A stretch of DNA of 48,578 bases, taken from contig CAMDQN010000040.1 of the NCBI GenBank assembly GCA_945905925.1, positions 1 to 48,578 on the forward strand, given 5' to 3'. The DNA comes from Singulisphaera sp. GP187 (GTDB taxonomy: Bacteria; Planctomycetota; Planctomycetia; Gemmatales; Gemmataceae). Position 1 is the stretch's first letter. Every line of letters starts with the position of its first letter. The notes below the pieces were generated by a model that saw only the letters and a program-made list of their open reading frames with translations, did no database searches and was not told the DNA's origin. The position numbers were made by a program, and so were the translations under genes. Below, piece after piece: positions 32,137-41,256 of this stretch.

Positions 32137-32850
32137 ATGAGCGATACCGACGCTCCCCTTCACATCCTCTACGAAGACCACCACCTCATCATCGTGAACA
32201 AGCCAGCACCGCTGCTCACGCAGGCGCCGCCGGGCGTTCCGAATCTCGAAGAACTCGTCAAGGCGTACATCAAGGAGAAGTACGCGAAGCCGGGCGGCGT
32301 GTACCTCGGCGTCCCGCATCGGCTCGACCGGCCAGTGAGCGGCGTCGTATGCTTCGCGCGCAACACCAAAGCGGCGCAGCGCGTTCACGCACAGTTTGCC
32401 GACCACAGCGTTCGCAAGGTGTACTGGGCACTCGTCGAAGGTGCGGTCGCGCCGGACGCGGGCGTGTGGGACGACTGGATTCGCAAGGTCGAGAACGAAC
32501 CGCGCGCCGAGCGCGCGACGGAAGCTGAGTTAAGGGCGAAACTCGCGACACTCGAATACCGCGTGTTGAAGTCTCTCCCCGACGTGACGCAGATCGAACT
32601 TGCACCGCTCACCGGGCGGATGCACCAACTCCGCGCGCAGACCGCGTGGCGAGGCCACCCGGTTCTTGGCGATGCGCTTTACGGCAGCACGCGCGCGTTT
32701 GGACCACTTGGGGAGTTGCCACGCGATCAGGTCATCGCGCTGCATGCGCGCCGGCTGACCATCACGCACCCGTTCACGAAGCAGGAACTTACCGTCGAGG
32801 CGCCGGTGCCGGATTACTGGCAACCACTTCTCAACGACTCGGTGGCGTGA
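32137..32850 (+). CDS. RluA-family RNA pseudouridine synthase
   Basis: A 237-residue pseudouridine synthase that isomerises uridines in rRNA or tRNA. The catalytic motif is VPHRLDRPVSG, with Asp in HRLDR; NKPAPLLTQ near the N-terminus and the C-terminal TGRMHQLRAQ block are also typical. No S4 RNA-binding domain is present, which fits the RluA/RluC/TruC-like short form; the target site cannot be told. It follows the S41 gene by 75 bases in the same direction. Confidence 0.93.
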   Translation: MSDTDAPLHILYEDHHLIIVNKPAPLLTQAPPGVPNLEELVKAYIKEKYAKPGGVYLGVPHRLDRPVSGVVCFARNTKAAQRVHAQFADHSVRKVYWALVEGAVAPDAGVWDDWIRKVENEPRAERATEAELRAKLATLEYRVLKSLPDVTQIELAPLTGRMHQLRAQTAWRGHPVLGDALYGSTRAFGPLGELPRDQVIALHARRLTITHPFTKQELTVEAPVPDYWQPLLNDSVA

Positions 32851-32921
32851 GCCTTCACTCGTCGCTACCATGCCTTTGCGTCTCGCTGCTCATTCGCTTC
32901 ACTCCCGCAGGAACCTCCGCC

Positions 32922-33614
32922 ATGCTGTCCCGTCGCGAATTGCTCCGTTCCGCTACCGCCGGCGCCGCGGCGCTGGCCCTTCCCTCGTTCGTCCGCGCCG
33001 ATGGCCCGAAAGGCTTCGAGTTGCCCAAGTTGCCCTACGCGGTCGACGCGCTCGAACCGAGCATCGACGCGAAGACGATGGAGATCCACCACGGCAAGCA
33101 CCATCAGACCTACGTCACCAACCTGAACGGCGCGCTGAAGGACAAGCCGGACCTGTTGGGCAAGCCGATCGCGGAATTGGTGCGCGACTACAAGAAACTG
33201 CCCATGGAACTGCATGGGCCGGTACGCAACAACGGCGGCGGGCACCTGAACCACTCGTGGTTCTGGCAGATGATGACGAAAGGCGGCACTCCGCTGAAGG
33301 GCGACTTGCTGAAGGCCATCGACACGAGTTTCGGCACCATCGACGGGTTCAAGAAAGAGTTCACGACCGCCGCGACGACTCAGTTCGGCAGCGGGTGGGC
33401 GTGGCTAGTGAAGGGTAAGGAGAAGCCACTGGCGATCGTGAAGACCGCGAACCAGGACAACCCGATCACCGACGGCCACACCGTGTTGCTTGGCTGCGAC
33501 GTGTGGGAGCACGCCTACTACCTGAAATACCAGAACCTGCGTGCCAAGTACGTCGAGGCGTGGTTCAGCGTCGTGAACTGGGACTTCGCCGCGAGTCTGT
33601 TCGCGGCCAAGTAA
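32922..33614 (+). CDS. Fe/Mn superoxide dismutase with a Tat signal
   Basis: A 230-residue Fe/Mn superoxide dismutase that dismutes superoxide. The N-terminus MLSRRELLRSATAGAAALAL-PSFVRA is a twin-arginine signal (SRRELL), so the enzyme is probably exported folded and already loaded with metal. Metal ligands by alignment with E. coli: His56, His111, Asp193 and His197; TTQFGSGWAW supplies the second-sphere Gln. Metal choice cannot be settled by eye. Upstream in-frame sequence overlaps the pseudouridine synthase gene and is not coding in this frame. Confidence 0.93.
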   Translation: MLSRRELLRSATAGAAALALPSFVRADGPKGFELPKLPYAVDALEPSIDAKTMEIHHGKHHQTYVTNLNGALKDKPDLLGKPIAELVRDYKKLPMELHGPVRNNGGGHLNHSWFWQMMTKGGTPLKGDLLKAIDTSFGTIDGFKKEFTTAATTQFGSGWAWLVKGKEKPLAIVKTANQDNPITDGHTVLLGCDVWEHAYYLKYQNLRAKYVEAWFSVVNWDFAASLFAAK

Positions 33615-33619
33615 GCCGA

Positions 33620-33702
33620 CGAACCCCGCCCACCAGGGCGGGGGGGGTGCGGCGACCGACGGAACGACACGCGAACCCCCCCCGCTTTTGTGGGCGGAGT
33701 TC
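33620..33702. repeat. Inverted repeat between the superoxide dismutase and DUF4337 genes
   Basis: The arms 33620-33650 (CGAACCCCGCCCACCAGGGC...) and 33672-33702 are reverse complements with four or five differences. Each arm has a CCCGCC..GGCGGG-type small hairpin. The element fills the 98-base gap between two convergent genes and probably works as a two-way terminator. Confidence 0.8.
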
Positions 33703-33712
33703 GCCCAACCAG

Positions 33713-34294
33713 TCACTCCAAGCCCGGCACCTTCAGGAACGGGCCGTAGCCGTTCACGCACAGGAGCAGTCCGAGACCCGCGAGCGCGATGCTCGCGTAG
33801 AACGCCCACCGCTTACCAGACAGCATCGCGACGGACGCCAACACGATCGCGATCTGGAGCAGCACTTCGGCGTAGTCGAAATACGGGTCGCGGCGCGCGG
33901 CCACGTCGCGCTCGTTCTCGAGTTCCTTCGCCTTCGCCATAATCTCTTCCTTATCTTTCTTGTACTCCTCCGCTTTCTTGCGGTAGGTCGCGAGCTTCTT
34001 CTCGCGCAGTTCCTTCGTTTTCGATTTGTCGCCGGCCTCTTCGATTTCTAGGTCCAGGTTCTCGGCCGCGAGGACGTACATGTTTTCGCGCATCACCTTC
34101 GCCTGGTAGTACGCCCACTGGTTGCTGGCCTGCTGTTGGGCCATCACCATGTCCTTGCCGGCGTTGCTGCCACCCAGCGCGGTGACGGCTAGCGCGACCG
34201 CGTACACGGCCACGCACAGCGCGATTTGCCGGGTGAACGGGTCCGCGGCCTTCTCTTCGGCGTCCTTCGGATCGGGCACTTCCACGTCGGCCAT
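33713..34294 (-). CDS. DUF4337-family membrane protein
   Basis: A 193-residue protein. It has one N-terminal hydrophobic segment (residues of about 22-42, QIALCVAVYAVALAVTALGG), a long charged coiled-coil-like region (about 60-130, rich in Lys/Glu) and two C-terminal helices (YAEVLLQIAIVLASVAML and FYASIALAGLGLLLC). This layout and the QQASNQWAYYQAK segment match DUF4337, whose role is unknown. ATG at 34294 (MADVEVPDPKDAEE) is preferred to the longer frame beginning 54 bases earlier. Confidence 0.82.
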   Translation of the reverse strand: MADVEVPDPKDAEEKAADPFTRQIALCVAVYAVALAVTALGGSNAGKDMVMAQQQASNQWAYYQAKVMRENMYVLAAENLDLEIEEAGDKSKTKELREKKLATYRKKAEEYKKDKEEIMAKAKELENERDVAARRDPYFDYAEVLLQIAIVLASVAMLSGKRWAFYASIALAGLGLLLCVNGYGPFLKVPGLE

Positions 34295-34446
34295 CTGAGA
34301 CACCTGTGTTGAGCACGGATGTGATGTGTCGTTACTTGCTGTATTCACGCGCGTCCGAAGTCGCTACTCGCGGGTCTGAGTTCTCTTCGCACCGGGCGAG
34401 GCGGCGGATAGACTGAATGCGTCTCGTCTTTCGCGGAGGTACACGC

Positions 34447-35205
34447 ATGACCCGGTTGCTCTCACTCGCGGCGGTGGCGATGTTCGCCGCACCGCTGTGC
34501 GCCGCCGACCCGCCCAAGCCGACGCCGATCCTCGGCATCGGGACCGTTTCGGCCGACCAGAAGTTTGTGTTCCTCCCGGCGAAGGAGGGCGGTATCGAGG
34601 CTGTCGATCTCGCGACGGGCAAACCCGTGTGGACGAACAAAGACGCCGCGAAACTCGCCGGCGGGTCGGACAAGGTCGTGGTCGCGTGGACTGCTGACGC
34701 GAAAAAGCCGAACACGTTCCACGTGGTTGCGGTGGATGCGGCAACCGGCAAAACGCTGAACAAGTCCGACGCGGTCGAACTGCCGGACTGGGCGACGACC
34801 GCGAAAACGCACGGTCGCACTTTCCGCACCGCCGCGCGGGTGGACGAGGAGACCGTGGTCGTGATGTGGCAAGCCGGTGCGTTCTACTCCGGCGGGGCGC
34901 GCCCGACCCCAGAGATCGAAGCCGCCGCGCGCAAGAACGAAAGCGGCACCGTGAAGGTGAACCTGCGAACGGGGAAGGTGGTCTCGACGAAGGACAAGCC
35001 AAAGGACGACGACTTCAAGGTCGGTCCGGCCGGCGGCGGTGGCAACAAGGTCGGAACCTACGAGTTCCAAATGACCGAGGAACTTCCCAGCTTCAAGCCC
35101 GGCGCGGCGATGGTCACGAAGGTGACGTTCACGGTGACGCAGGACAAGAAGGAAGTGTGGAAGCGTGAACTGGCAGGGAATCCGTGGAACCCGCCGCCCC
35201 CGTAA
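34447..35205 (+). CDS. Secreted hypothetical protein with PQQ-like repeats
   Basis: A 252-residue protein with a signal peptide (MTRLLSLAAVAMFAAPLCAA) preceded by a strong SD (GGAGG at about 34434). The mature part has blade-like words of the PQQ/beta-propeller type (GGIEAVDLATGKPVWTNKDA and VVAVDAATGKTL), but too few for a full propeller. The C-terminus is Pro-rich (NPWNPPPP). No enzyme motif is recognised. A propeller-like periplasmic binding protein is the best guess. Confidence 0.7.
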   Translation: MTRLLSLAAVAMFAAPLCAADPPKPTPILGIGTVSADQKFVFLPAKEGGIEAVDLATGKPVWTNKDAAKLAGGSDKVVVAWTADAKKPNTFHVVAVDAATGKTLNKSDAVELPDWATTAKTHGRTFRTAARVDEETVVVMWQAGAFYSGGARPTPEIEAAARKNESGTVKVNLRTGKVVSTKDKPKDDDFKVGPAGGGGNKVGTYEFQMTEELPSFKPGAAMVTKVTFTVTQDKKEVWKRELAGNPWNPPPP

Positions 35206-35315
35206 GGAAGAGAAGGGGTGAAGGGAGAGCGGGTGAAGGGGTGAGAAAACCGGAACCGTTACGCTCGCCTTTTCTCTTGTCCCCCTTTCCCCCTTCCCCC
35301 CTTCCCCCTTCTCTT
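35205..35315. repeat. GGGGGAA/GGGTGAAG inverted tandem-word element
   Basis: The left arm (about 35208-35250) repeats GAAGGGGTGAAGGGAGAG words; the right arm (35270-35315) is the complementary run of CCCCCTTTCCCCCTTCC words. The arms are imperfect, but both ends match well (AAGAGAAGGGG / CCCCTTCTCTT). The right arm abuts the regulator ATG at 35316 with no spacer, so it must include the ribosome-binding region. Confidence 0.75.
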
Positions 35316-36665
35316 ATGTCTTCTCCGCCGCCACCGCCGTCTGGTAAGGGCCGCCCGCGCGGGTCGGGCGGGTTCGCGTGGCGCGCGTTCTTCCACCACT
35401 CCACGACACCGGTCTTCGTGTTGGGCAAGAGCCGGCGGTTGCGGTACGCGAACCCCGCGTGGGAAGTGCTCACCGGCGTGAAACTCGCGGAAGCGCTGGG
35501 TATGGTGTGTTCGCAGCGGCGACACAGCACGCCGCTCGCGGCAGCACTCGCGCCCACACCGGAATCGCTTGCGGGGCGGCCCGATCGCGCGAGAAGGCCC
35601 GCGCCACCGGGGCGCAACGGGCCGCCGTGGTGGGACGTGACGTTCGCTCCGCTCGCGGGTGCGGACTCGCTGTTCGGCATCGTCGGGTTCGTCGCTGTCG
35701 TCGGTGAGCCGGTGCCTGCGGCGGCGCGGAAGATTCCGCCGGGCGTGGCCTCACTCCGCGACCGTCGCACAGCGCACTTCAGTACCGAGTTGCTGGCGGG
35801 CGAATCACTCGCTTCGACGCGACTCGTCGCGCAGGTGCGGCTCGCGGCGGGGATGTTCGCGCCGGTGTGGATCGTTGGCGAACCGGGAAGCGGTAAGGAA
35901 ACCGTCGCGCGAGTGATCCACCACACGAGCGCTCTCCGCGACCGCGCGTTCGTCGGGATCGACTGCACCGGGCTTCAACCGTACCTCATCGAAAGCCTGT
36001 TGTTCGGGCACGGTGGGTTGGGCGTTTCGGATCGCGTGGGCACGGTGTACCTGAAGGAACCCGGTGCGATGCCGCGAGACCTTCAACAGCGCCTCGCGGA
36101 TCACTTCACCGAACACGCGGGAACGCGACTCGTCTGCGGTTCCGAACGCGCCGCGCCGGACTCGGTCGCGGCCGGTGGGTTGGTGCCCGTGTTCCAGACC
36201 GCGCTCTCGGTGTTTGAACTGCGAGTGCCGCCATTGCGCGACCGGTTGGACGACATCCCGCGAATCGCAACGCGACTTCTAAACCGCGCCATTGACCCGG
36301 CCGCGCTCGCGGTGTTGCGCGTTCACACGTGGCCATCGAACCTGCGCGAGTTGGCGGAAGTGCTGTACGAATCCGCAGCGGCTTCCGCGACCGGCGCAAT
36401 CCTCCGCGAACACTTGCCGCACGAACTTCGCGTGAAGGCTGGTCTGACACGCACCCCGTCGCCGAAGTCGCTGAATCTGGACGCGATCCTCGAAGCGGTC
36501 GAGAAGCGCGTGATTCAACTTGCGCTCAAGAAAGCGAACAACAACCAGACAGAAGCCGCAGAGTTGCTCGGCGTGTTCCGCACCAAACTGTGGCGCCGGC
36601 TCGACGTGCTGGGCATCCCGGCCCCACCGCAACCGAAGCCGCGCAAGACCGATGACAAGGAGTAG
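35316..36665 (+). CDS. PAS-AAA-Fis regulator with a degenerate sigma-54 activator domain
   Basis: A 449-residue protein. A PAS-like domain (about 20-130) contains VFVLGKSRRLRYANPAWEVLTG. An NtrC-type AAA domain follows with Walker A GEPGSGKET (188-196) and the arginine-rich PPLRDRLDDIP block (305-315). The GAFTGA loop that contacts sigma-54 is missing (SLLFGHGGLGVSDR instead), and the Walker B acidic pair is replaced (GTVYLKEPG for LDE). The C-terminus (about 391-431) is a Fis helix-turn-helix, NQTEAAELLGVFRTKLWRRL. It probably binds DNA but cannot act as a normal sigma-54 activator. It heads a tightly packed three-gene unit. Confidence 0.85.
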   Translation: MSSPPPPPSGKGRPRGSGGFAWRAFFHHSTTPVFVLGKSRRLRYANPAWEVLTGVKLAEALGMVCSQRRHSTPLAAALAPTPESLAGRPDRARRPAPPGRNGPPWWDVTFAPLAGADSLFGIVGFVAVVGEPVPAAARKIPPGVASLRDRRTAHFSTELLAGESLASTRLVAQVRLAAGMFAPVWIVGEPGSGKETVARVIHHTSALRDRAFVGIDCTGLQPYLIESLLFGHGGLGVSDRVGTVYLKEPGAMPRDLQQRLADHFTEHAGTRLVCGSERAAPDSVAAGGLVPVFQTALSVFELRVPPLRDRLDDIPRIATRLLNRAIDPAALAVLRVHTWPSNLRELAEVLYESAAASATGAILREHLPHELRVKAGLTRTPSPKSLNLDAILEAVEKRVIQLALKKANNNQTEAAELLGVFRTKLWRRLDVLGIPAPPQPKPRKTDDKE

Positions 36666-36667
36666 CC

Positions 36668-37186
36668 GTGCGCGCGCCGCAACTGGTGATCGTCGAAACC
36701 GATGGCTGGATTGCCCGGTTACTTTCCGAACTCTCCGCGGAGAGCAAGTGGCTCGTGCGTGCGTCGCGGTCCGGTGACAACGCGATGTCACTCGTGCGAG
36801 ACCGCCGGCCGTCGGTGATCGTGGTTCAGGTGGAACTCGCGGACGACAAACCCGCCGCGCTAACCCTCATTTCCGACGCAACGAGGCTCTGCCCCGACGT
36901 GCCGGTCGTGGCGGTCAGCGACGTAAAACTCAACGACGGCGACCGGATCTCGTGGACCGCGGCGCTGTTCGATCTCGGTGTGCGGTACGCGATGTTCCCG
37001 CCGCTCACCCGGCCGGTACTTGAGGATGTCGTCAGCGGCTTGATGGGCGCCGCGACCCGCCGTGCCGGGATCGTCGCGCCGGTCGCGACGAGTACGCCCG
37101 ACAAGCCGAAGCCCAAACCGCGACCGAATCGCGCGGCCCCGACTGACGACGTGATCGACCTCGCGGACGACGAGTTACACGAATGA
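36668..37186 (+). CDS. Receiver-like protein lacking the phosphorylation site
   Basis: A 172-residue protein with the alpha/beta alternation of a CheY-like receiver (VIVETDGWIARLL, VIVVQVELADDKPA, VPVVAVSDV, FDLGVRYAMFPPLTRP). The phospho-acceptor Asp at the end of strand 3 is not present (VVQVELADD), and the conserved Lys of strand 5 is Pro (FPPL). It therefore looks like an atypical, phosphorylation-independent receiver. A Lys/Pro-rich tail ends in DVIDLADDELHE. The start is a GTG two bases after the regulator's stop; the stop overlaps the ferredoxin ATG by four bases. Confidence 0.72.
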   Translation: MRAPQLVIVETDGWIARLLSELSAESKWLVRASRSGDNAMSLVRDRRPSVIVVQVELADDKPAALTLISDATRLCPDVPVVAVSDVKLNDGDRISWTAALFDLGVRYAMFPPLTRPVLEDVVSGLMGAATRRAGIVAPVATSTPDKPKPKPRPNRAAPTDDVIDLADDELHE

Positions 37187-37383
37187 ATCCGCTCGGCGAG
37201 TTACCGGTGCTGGACGCGACCCGCTGCACTGGGTGCGGCGACTGCGTGACCGCGTGCCCGGCCGACTGCCTCGCGATGGGCGGCGCGCGCCCGTGGCTTC
37301 CGCGGCCCCGCGACTGTGTGTCGTGTTCGGTGTGCGAACTCATCTGCCCGGCCAGCGCGATTCAACTGAAGCCGGCAACTTGA
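37183..37383 (+). CDS. 2[4Fe-4S] ferredoxin
   Basis: A 66-residue bacterial-type ferredoxin. The first cluster motif is CTGCGDCVTACPADC (CxxCxxCxxxC), the second CVSCSVCELICP (CxxCxxCxxxCP). It should carry electrons at low potential in the cytoplasm. The ATGA overlap with the receiver-like gene and the two-base gap to the regulator before it imply co-expression and possibly a redox-linked switch. Typical length for the family is 55-80. Confidence 0.92.
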   Translation: MNPLGELPVLDATRCTGCGDCVTACPADCLAMGGARPWLPRPRDCVSCSVCELICPASAIQLKPAT

Positions 37384-37567
37384 GTGTCGCGCCGTCCCGG
37401 TAGAACGGTAGCGTTGGCGCACGTCAGCCCCGGGAGCCGGCGGCATGGAACCCCGCTCGTCCAAACCGCCCTCGCGCCCCACTGCACTGTCACATCCGCG
37501 ACGGCGACGGCCAGGTACTCGCGCCCGCGAAGAAATAGCCTTCGCCACATCTTCGTGCGTTCGTCGG

Positions 37568-37595
37568 TTCCCATCGCCGCGCCGGTCGGTATACT
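37568..37595 (+). promoter_or_regulatory. Possible sigma-70-type promoter for ilvB
   Basis: TTCCCA (37568-37573) and TATACT (37590-37595) are spaced by 16 bases in an AT-rich island that stands out from the GC-rich surroundings. The -10 box matches the consensus at 5 of 6 positions; the -35 at 4 of 6. It would give a leader of about 45 bases before the ilvB ATG at 37648. Read by eye only. Confidence 0.4.
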
Positions 37596-37647
37596 AATAT
37601 CTTGATATCGAGAGAACTCGCGCCCTCCTTCAACCAGGCGACCAGCG

Positions 37648-39417
37648 ATGGCCGAACCGAACACGACCGCAACCCCCGCGAACACACCCATGAGCGGGGC
37701 CGACATCCTCGTTCACAGCCTCATCCGACACGGCGTCGATACCGTCTTCGCGTATCCCGGTGGCGCGAGCATGCCCATCCACCAGGCGCTCACCCGCGTC
37801 ACCGACAAGCTCCGCACCATTCTGCCACGGCACGAACAGGGCGGCGGGTTCATGGCCCACGGCTACAGCCGCACCACTGGCAAGGCCAGCGTCTGCGTCT
37901 CCACGAGCGGTCCAGGCGCGACCAACTTCGTCACGTGCATTGCCGACGCGAAGATGGACTCCATTCCGGCCATCTTCATCACCGGGCAGGTGCCGACGGC
38001 CGTACTCGGCAATGACGCGTTTCAAGAAACGCCGATGGTGGAAATCTGCCGCGGCATCACCAAACACCATTACCTGCTGACGCGCACCGAAGACATCACG
38101 CGAGTCGTGAAGGAAGCGTTCCACATCGCGACCAGCGGGCGCCCGGGGCCTGTGCTCATCGACGTGTGCAAGGACGTGCAAATCAAGGCCATCGTGCCGG
38201 ACTGGGATCCGCCGATGGACCTGCCCGGTTACCGGCCGATGCGGAAAGCGTCGCGACCGGAGTTGGAAGCGGTCGTCGCGGCAATTCGCGCGAGCAAGCG
38301 GCCGTTCATCTACGCCGGTGGTGGGGTCACGCACTCGGGCGCCGCTGCGGAACTGAAAGAGTTCGCGGAGTTACTCGGCGCGCCGGTGGGCCTCACCGTT
38401 CACGGTCTCGGCAACTTCCCGTCCGAACACTACCTGTGCCTGCAAATGCTCGGCATGCACGGCACCGTGTACTCGAACTACGCGGTCAACGAAGCCGATC
38501 TGCTGATCGCGCTGGGCGTCAGGTTCGACGACCGCGTGACCGGCAAACTCACGGAGTTCGCCAAGCACGGCAAGATCGTCCACATCGACATCGACCAGAG
38601 TGAGATTCACAAGAACAAGTTCGCGCACGTGCCGGTCCACAGCGACGTGAAAGCCGCGCTGACGGACCTGAACGCGATGCTGAAAACCGAGAAGAACGCG
38701 GACCTGACCGCCGGCGGGCGCTACCCCAACTGGTGGAAGCAAATCGACGCGTGGCGCGAGGCCGAACCGCTCAAGTACGCGGAACCGGAACACCTCATCA
38801 TCCCGCAGTTCGCGATTCACCGCTTGTGGGAGATTCTGCGCGACCGCAACCAACTCGACGACACCATCATCACGACCGGTGTGGGCCAACATCAGATGTG
38901 GGCGGCGCAGTTCTTCCACTTTAACCACCCGCGGAAATGGATCACTTCGGGCGGGTTAGGCACGATGGGTTTTGGACTGCCGAGTGCGCTGGGCGCGAAG
39001 GTCGCGTTCCCGAACAACCTGGTCATCGACATCGACGGCGACGGCAGTTTCCTGATGAACGTACAGGAACTCGCGACCGCGTTCGCAGAGAAGATTCCGG
39101 CGAAGGTGCTGCTGTTGAACAACCAGCACCTCGGCATGGTGATGCAGTGGGAGGACCGGTTCTTCGGGTCGAACCGCGGTCACACCTACCTGGGCGCGGG
39201 CGACGACAAGCCGCCGTACCCGGACTTCTGCAAGATCGCGGAGGGCTTCGGGGTGCCGTCGCGCGGCATCACGGACAAGGCCGATTTAGACGCGGCGCTG
39301 GTGGAGATGATCGAGGCGCCCGGTCCGTTCCTGCTGAACGTACACGTGCCACACCAGGAACACGTGCTGCCGATGATCCCCAGTGGCGGGACCGTGAAGG
39401 ACATCATCAAGGCGTGA
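37648..39417 (+). CDS. ilvB: Acetolactate synthase large subunit
   Basis: A 589-residue thiamine diphosphate enzyme of branched-chain amino acid synthesis, condensing pyruvate to acetolactate. It has the catalytic Glu in [15 protein letters not shown], the middle FAD-type domain, and the ThDP/Mg motif [16 protein letters not shown] ... VLLLNN. Length and order of motifs are normal. The regulatory small subunit gene ilvN, often adjacent, is not here; the next gene is unrelated and an intrinsic terminator follows at 39437. Confidence 0.95.
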   Translation: MAEPNTTATPANTPMSGADILVHSLIRHGVDTVFAYPGGASMPIHQALTRVTDKLRTILPRHEQGGGFMAHGYSRTTGKASVCVSTSGPGATNFVTCIADAKMDSIPAIFITGQVPTAVLGNDAFQETPMVEICRGITKHHYLLTRTEDITRVVKEAFHIATSGRPGPVLIDVCKDVQIKAIVPDWDPPMDLPGYRPMRKASRPELEAVVAAIRASKRPFIYAGGGVTHSGAAAELKEFAELLGAPVGLTVHGLGNFPSEHYLCLQMLGMHGTVYSNYAVNEADLLIALGVRFDDRVTGKLTEFAKHGKIVHIDIDQSEIHKNKFAHVPVHSDVKAALTDLNAMLKTEKNADLTAGGRYPNWWKQIDAWREAEPLKYAEPEHLIIPQFAIHRLWEILRDRNQLDDTIITTGVGQHQMWAAQFFHFNHPRKWITSGGLGTMGFGLPSALGAKVAFPNNLVIDIDGDGSFLMNVQELATAFAEKIPAKVLLLNNQHLGMVMQWEDRFFGSNRGHTYLGAGDDKPPYPDFCKIAEGFGVPSRGITDKADLDAALVEMIEAPGPFLLNVHVPHQEHVLPMIPSGGTVKDIIKA

Positions 39418-39436
39418 GAACGTCGCGCCCGAAAAG

Positions 39437-39462
39437 AAGCCCGGCACGCGCCGGGCTTTTTT
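39437..39462 (+). terminator. Intrinsic terminator of ilvB
   Basis: AAGCCCGGC, loop ACGC, GCCGGGCTT, then a T run (39457-39462): a classical Rho-independent terminator 19 bases after the ilvB stop. Its simple form contrasts with the long palindromes in other gaps. Confidence 0.9.
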
Positions 39463-39551
39463 CGTTCCGCTCTCAATACGGGTGTATACACTCTACCCAA
39501 CCGCGCATCACGGTCGCCCGCGCGCGTTCCCAAAGTTCCGAGGAGAAGCCG

Positions 39552-41183
39552 ATGCCTATCCGTTTGGTATGTCCGTCGTGTTCGGCGACGCTGTCCGTGA
39601 AGGACGAGTACGCGGGCCGGGCGATCAAGTGCCCCAAGTGCGCCGGCGTCATTCCCGCGTCACAACCCGGTGCCGCACCCCCGCTGCCGCCGGCGGCAGC
39701 GGCACCACCACCACCGCCTCCTCCACCCCCGCCGCCCGAATCCGCCCCATCCCCGTTCGACGCGCTCGATGATATGGCCGCACCCAAGCCGAAGGCCACC
39801 GGGCGCCCGACCGGCAAACCGGTGGCGAAGGCCGGGTCCGACGACGACGATGAGGACGCGAAACCCACGCGGCGCAAGGGCCGGGACGATGACGACGAGA
39901 GGGGCGCGCGGAAAGGCGGACGCGACAGCGAGGACAGCGACGACGACGACCGCCCGAGCCGCGGCAAGAAGAAACGCGGCGACGACGACGAGAACGACGA
40001 CCGCCCGGCGAAGAAGAAGGGCGGCGGCGGGATCGTGATCGTCGCCATCCTGTGCGGCACGCTCCTGCTGTGCTGCGGCGGCGTCGGGTACGGCGTGTAC
40101 TGGTTCTACACCAAGGCGAAGAAGGCCAAGGACGATTTCGTCGAGGCCGTTGACAAGTTGAACTTCCGGGTCAGCACCTTCAGCTACAACAAACTCGAAG
40201 TCGGTGAGACCACACGCACGCAGACGGACAGCGAACTCGGTGGCGGACGAATCGCAACCGATGCCGACCTGCAAAAGGTGTTCGCCTCCGATCCGTCGCG
40301 GACCGACGCCTGGACCGCGAAGATGAACGCCAAGCGCGCCATCGTGTGGCAGAACGGCGACGACTACATCATCGCCGCGTTCCACCCGACGGCCGACGGA
40401 ACCGCCCGGCTCCAGGCGAAGGAATGGCGACCCAAGAGCGGCGCGGCGCTCAAGGAAGGCGAACTCGACGACGCCAAGTTCCTTGTGGAGTACCCCGTGG
40501 GCGGCGGACCGGGCACCCCGGTGACGGCCGAGGTACTGGCCGAGGCGTACAAGGCCGGCAACGGCACGGTCGGCGACCCGAAGTACAAGGGCAAGTGGCT
40601 GCTCGTCGAGGGCAAGGTCAAGGAGATCGAATTCAACTACTCGACCCCGCCCGAACTGCGAATCGCTTTCGAAGGCGTGAAGAAGGACGGGGGCGGCACG
40701 ATGGAGGCGCGCGTGTCGCTCGCCAAGACCGACACGAAGAAGGGCCTCGCCCTGTCGCCCGGGCAAACCGTCAAACTGAAGTGCAAGTGCAATGGGTACA
40801 CCTTCGGGTCGCTCGATCTGGAGAACGGGACGGTCTCCGGCTCCAACCCGGACCCGAACCCGACGGTGACCGCTGCAGCGCTCAGCGCCGAGTACACGAA
40901 GGACAAGGAAGCGACCGACGAGAAGTACAGCACAAAGTTCCTCACGGTCACCGACGCGACCGTCGAGAGCGTGAACGGCGACACGCTGGTCCTCACGTCC
41001 GGTCCGGGCGCCAAGAAGGGCACGGGGGCCAAGATCCACGTCAGCCTGAAGGGCGACGACAACTTCAGGAAGGCGGCCGGGACCATCGCGGTCAACAGCC
41101 GCGTCACGGTAAAGGGGTCGTACAGCCAGTTCGGCAGTAACCCGAACGTGAACCTCTCGTACGCCTGGGTGGTTCCGAAGTAA
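39552..41183 (+). CDS. Zinc-ribbon membrane protein with tandem OB-fold-like domains
   Basis: A 543-residue protein. The N-terminus has a zinc-ribbon-like CPSC ... CPKC motif (LVCPSCSATLSV ... AIKCPKCAG). A Pro-rich run and a long stretch of Asp/Lys/Arg repeats follow (about 50-160), then a transmembrane helix (about 165-185, GIVIVAILCGTLLLCCGGVG). The outer part holds two similar domains with AYKAGNGTVGDPKYKGKWLLVEG and EYTKDKEATDEKYSTKFLTVTD, matching the tRNA_anti-like OB fold. ATG 39552 follows GGAGAAG. Function is not known. Confidence 0.8.
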   Translation: MPIRLVCPSCSATLSVKDEYAGRAIKCPKCAGVIPASQPGAAPPLPPAAAAPPPPPPPPPPPESAPSPFDALDDMAAPKPKATGRPTGKPVAKAGSDDDDEDAKPTRRKGRDDDDERGARKGGRDSEDSDDDDRPSRGKKKRGDDDENDDRPAKKKGGGGIVIVAILCGTLLLCCGGVGYGVYWFYTKAKKAKDDFVEAVDKLNFRVSTFSYNKLEVGETTRTQTDSELGGGRIATDADLQKVFASDPSRTDAWTAKMNAKRAIVWQNGDDYIIAAFHPTADGTARLQAKEWRPKSGAALKEGELDDAKFLVEYPVGGGPGTPVTAEVLAEAYKAGNGTVGDPKYKGKWLLVEGKVKEIEFNYSTPPELRIAFEGVKKDGGGTMEARVSLAKTDTKKGLALSPGQTVKLKCKCNGYTFGSLDLENGTVSGSNPDPNPTVTAAALSAEYTKDKEATDEKYSTKFLTVTDATVESVNGDTLVLTSGPGAKKGTGAKIHVSLKGDDNFRKAAGTIAVNSRVTVKGSYSQFGSNPNVNLSYAWVVPK

Positions 41184-41204
41184 CAGACTCGGAACCATAG
41201 CAGC

Positions 41205-41245
41205 GAACCGCCGGCCCATTGGAACGGGCCGGCGGTTCTGTTTTT
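41205..41245. terminator. Two-way intrinsic terminator
   Basis: GAACCGCCGGCCC (41205-41217) pairs perfectly with GGGCCGGCGGTTC (41226-41238) around an 8-base loop, followed by TGTTTTT on the plus strand. It is 21 bases after the zinc-ribbon gene and in the convergent gap with the cobalamin adenosyltransferase gene. Confidence 0.88.
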
Positions 41246-41256
41246 GTGTCGCGCCG

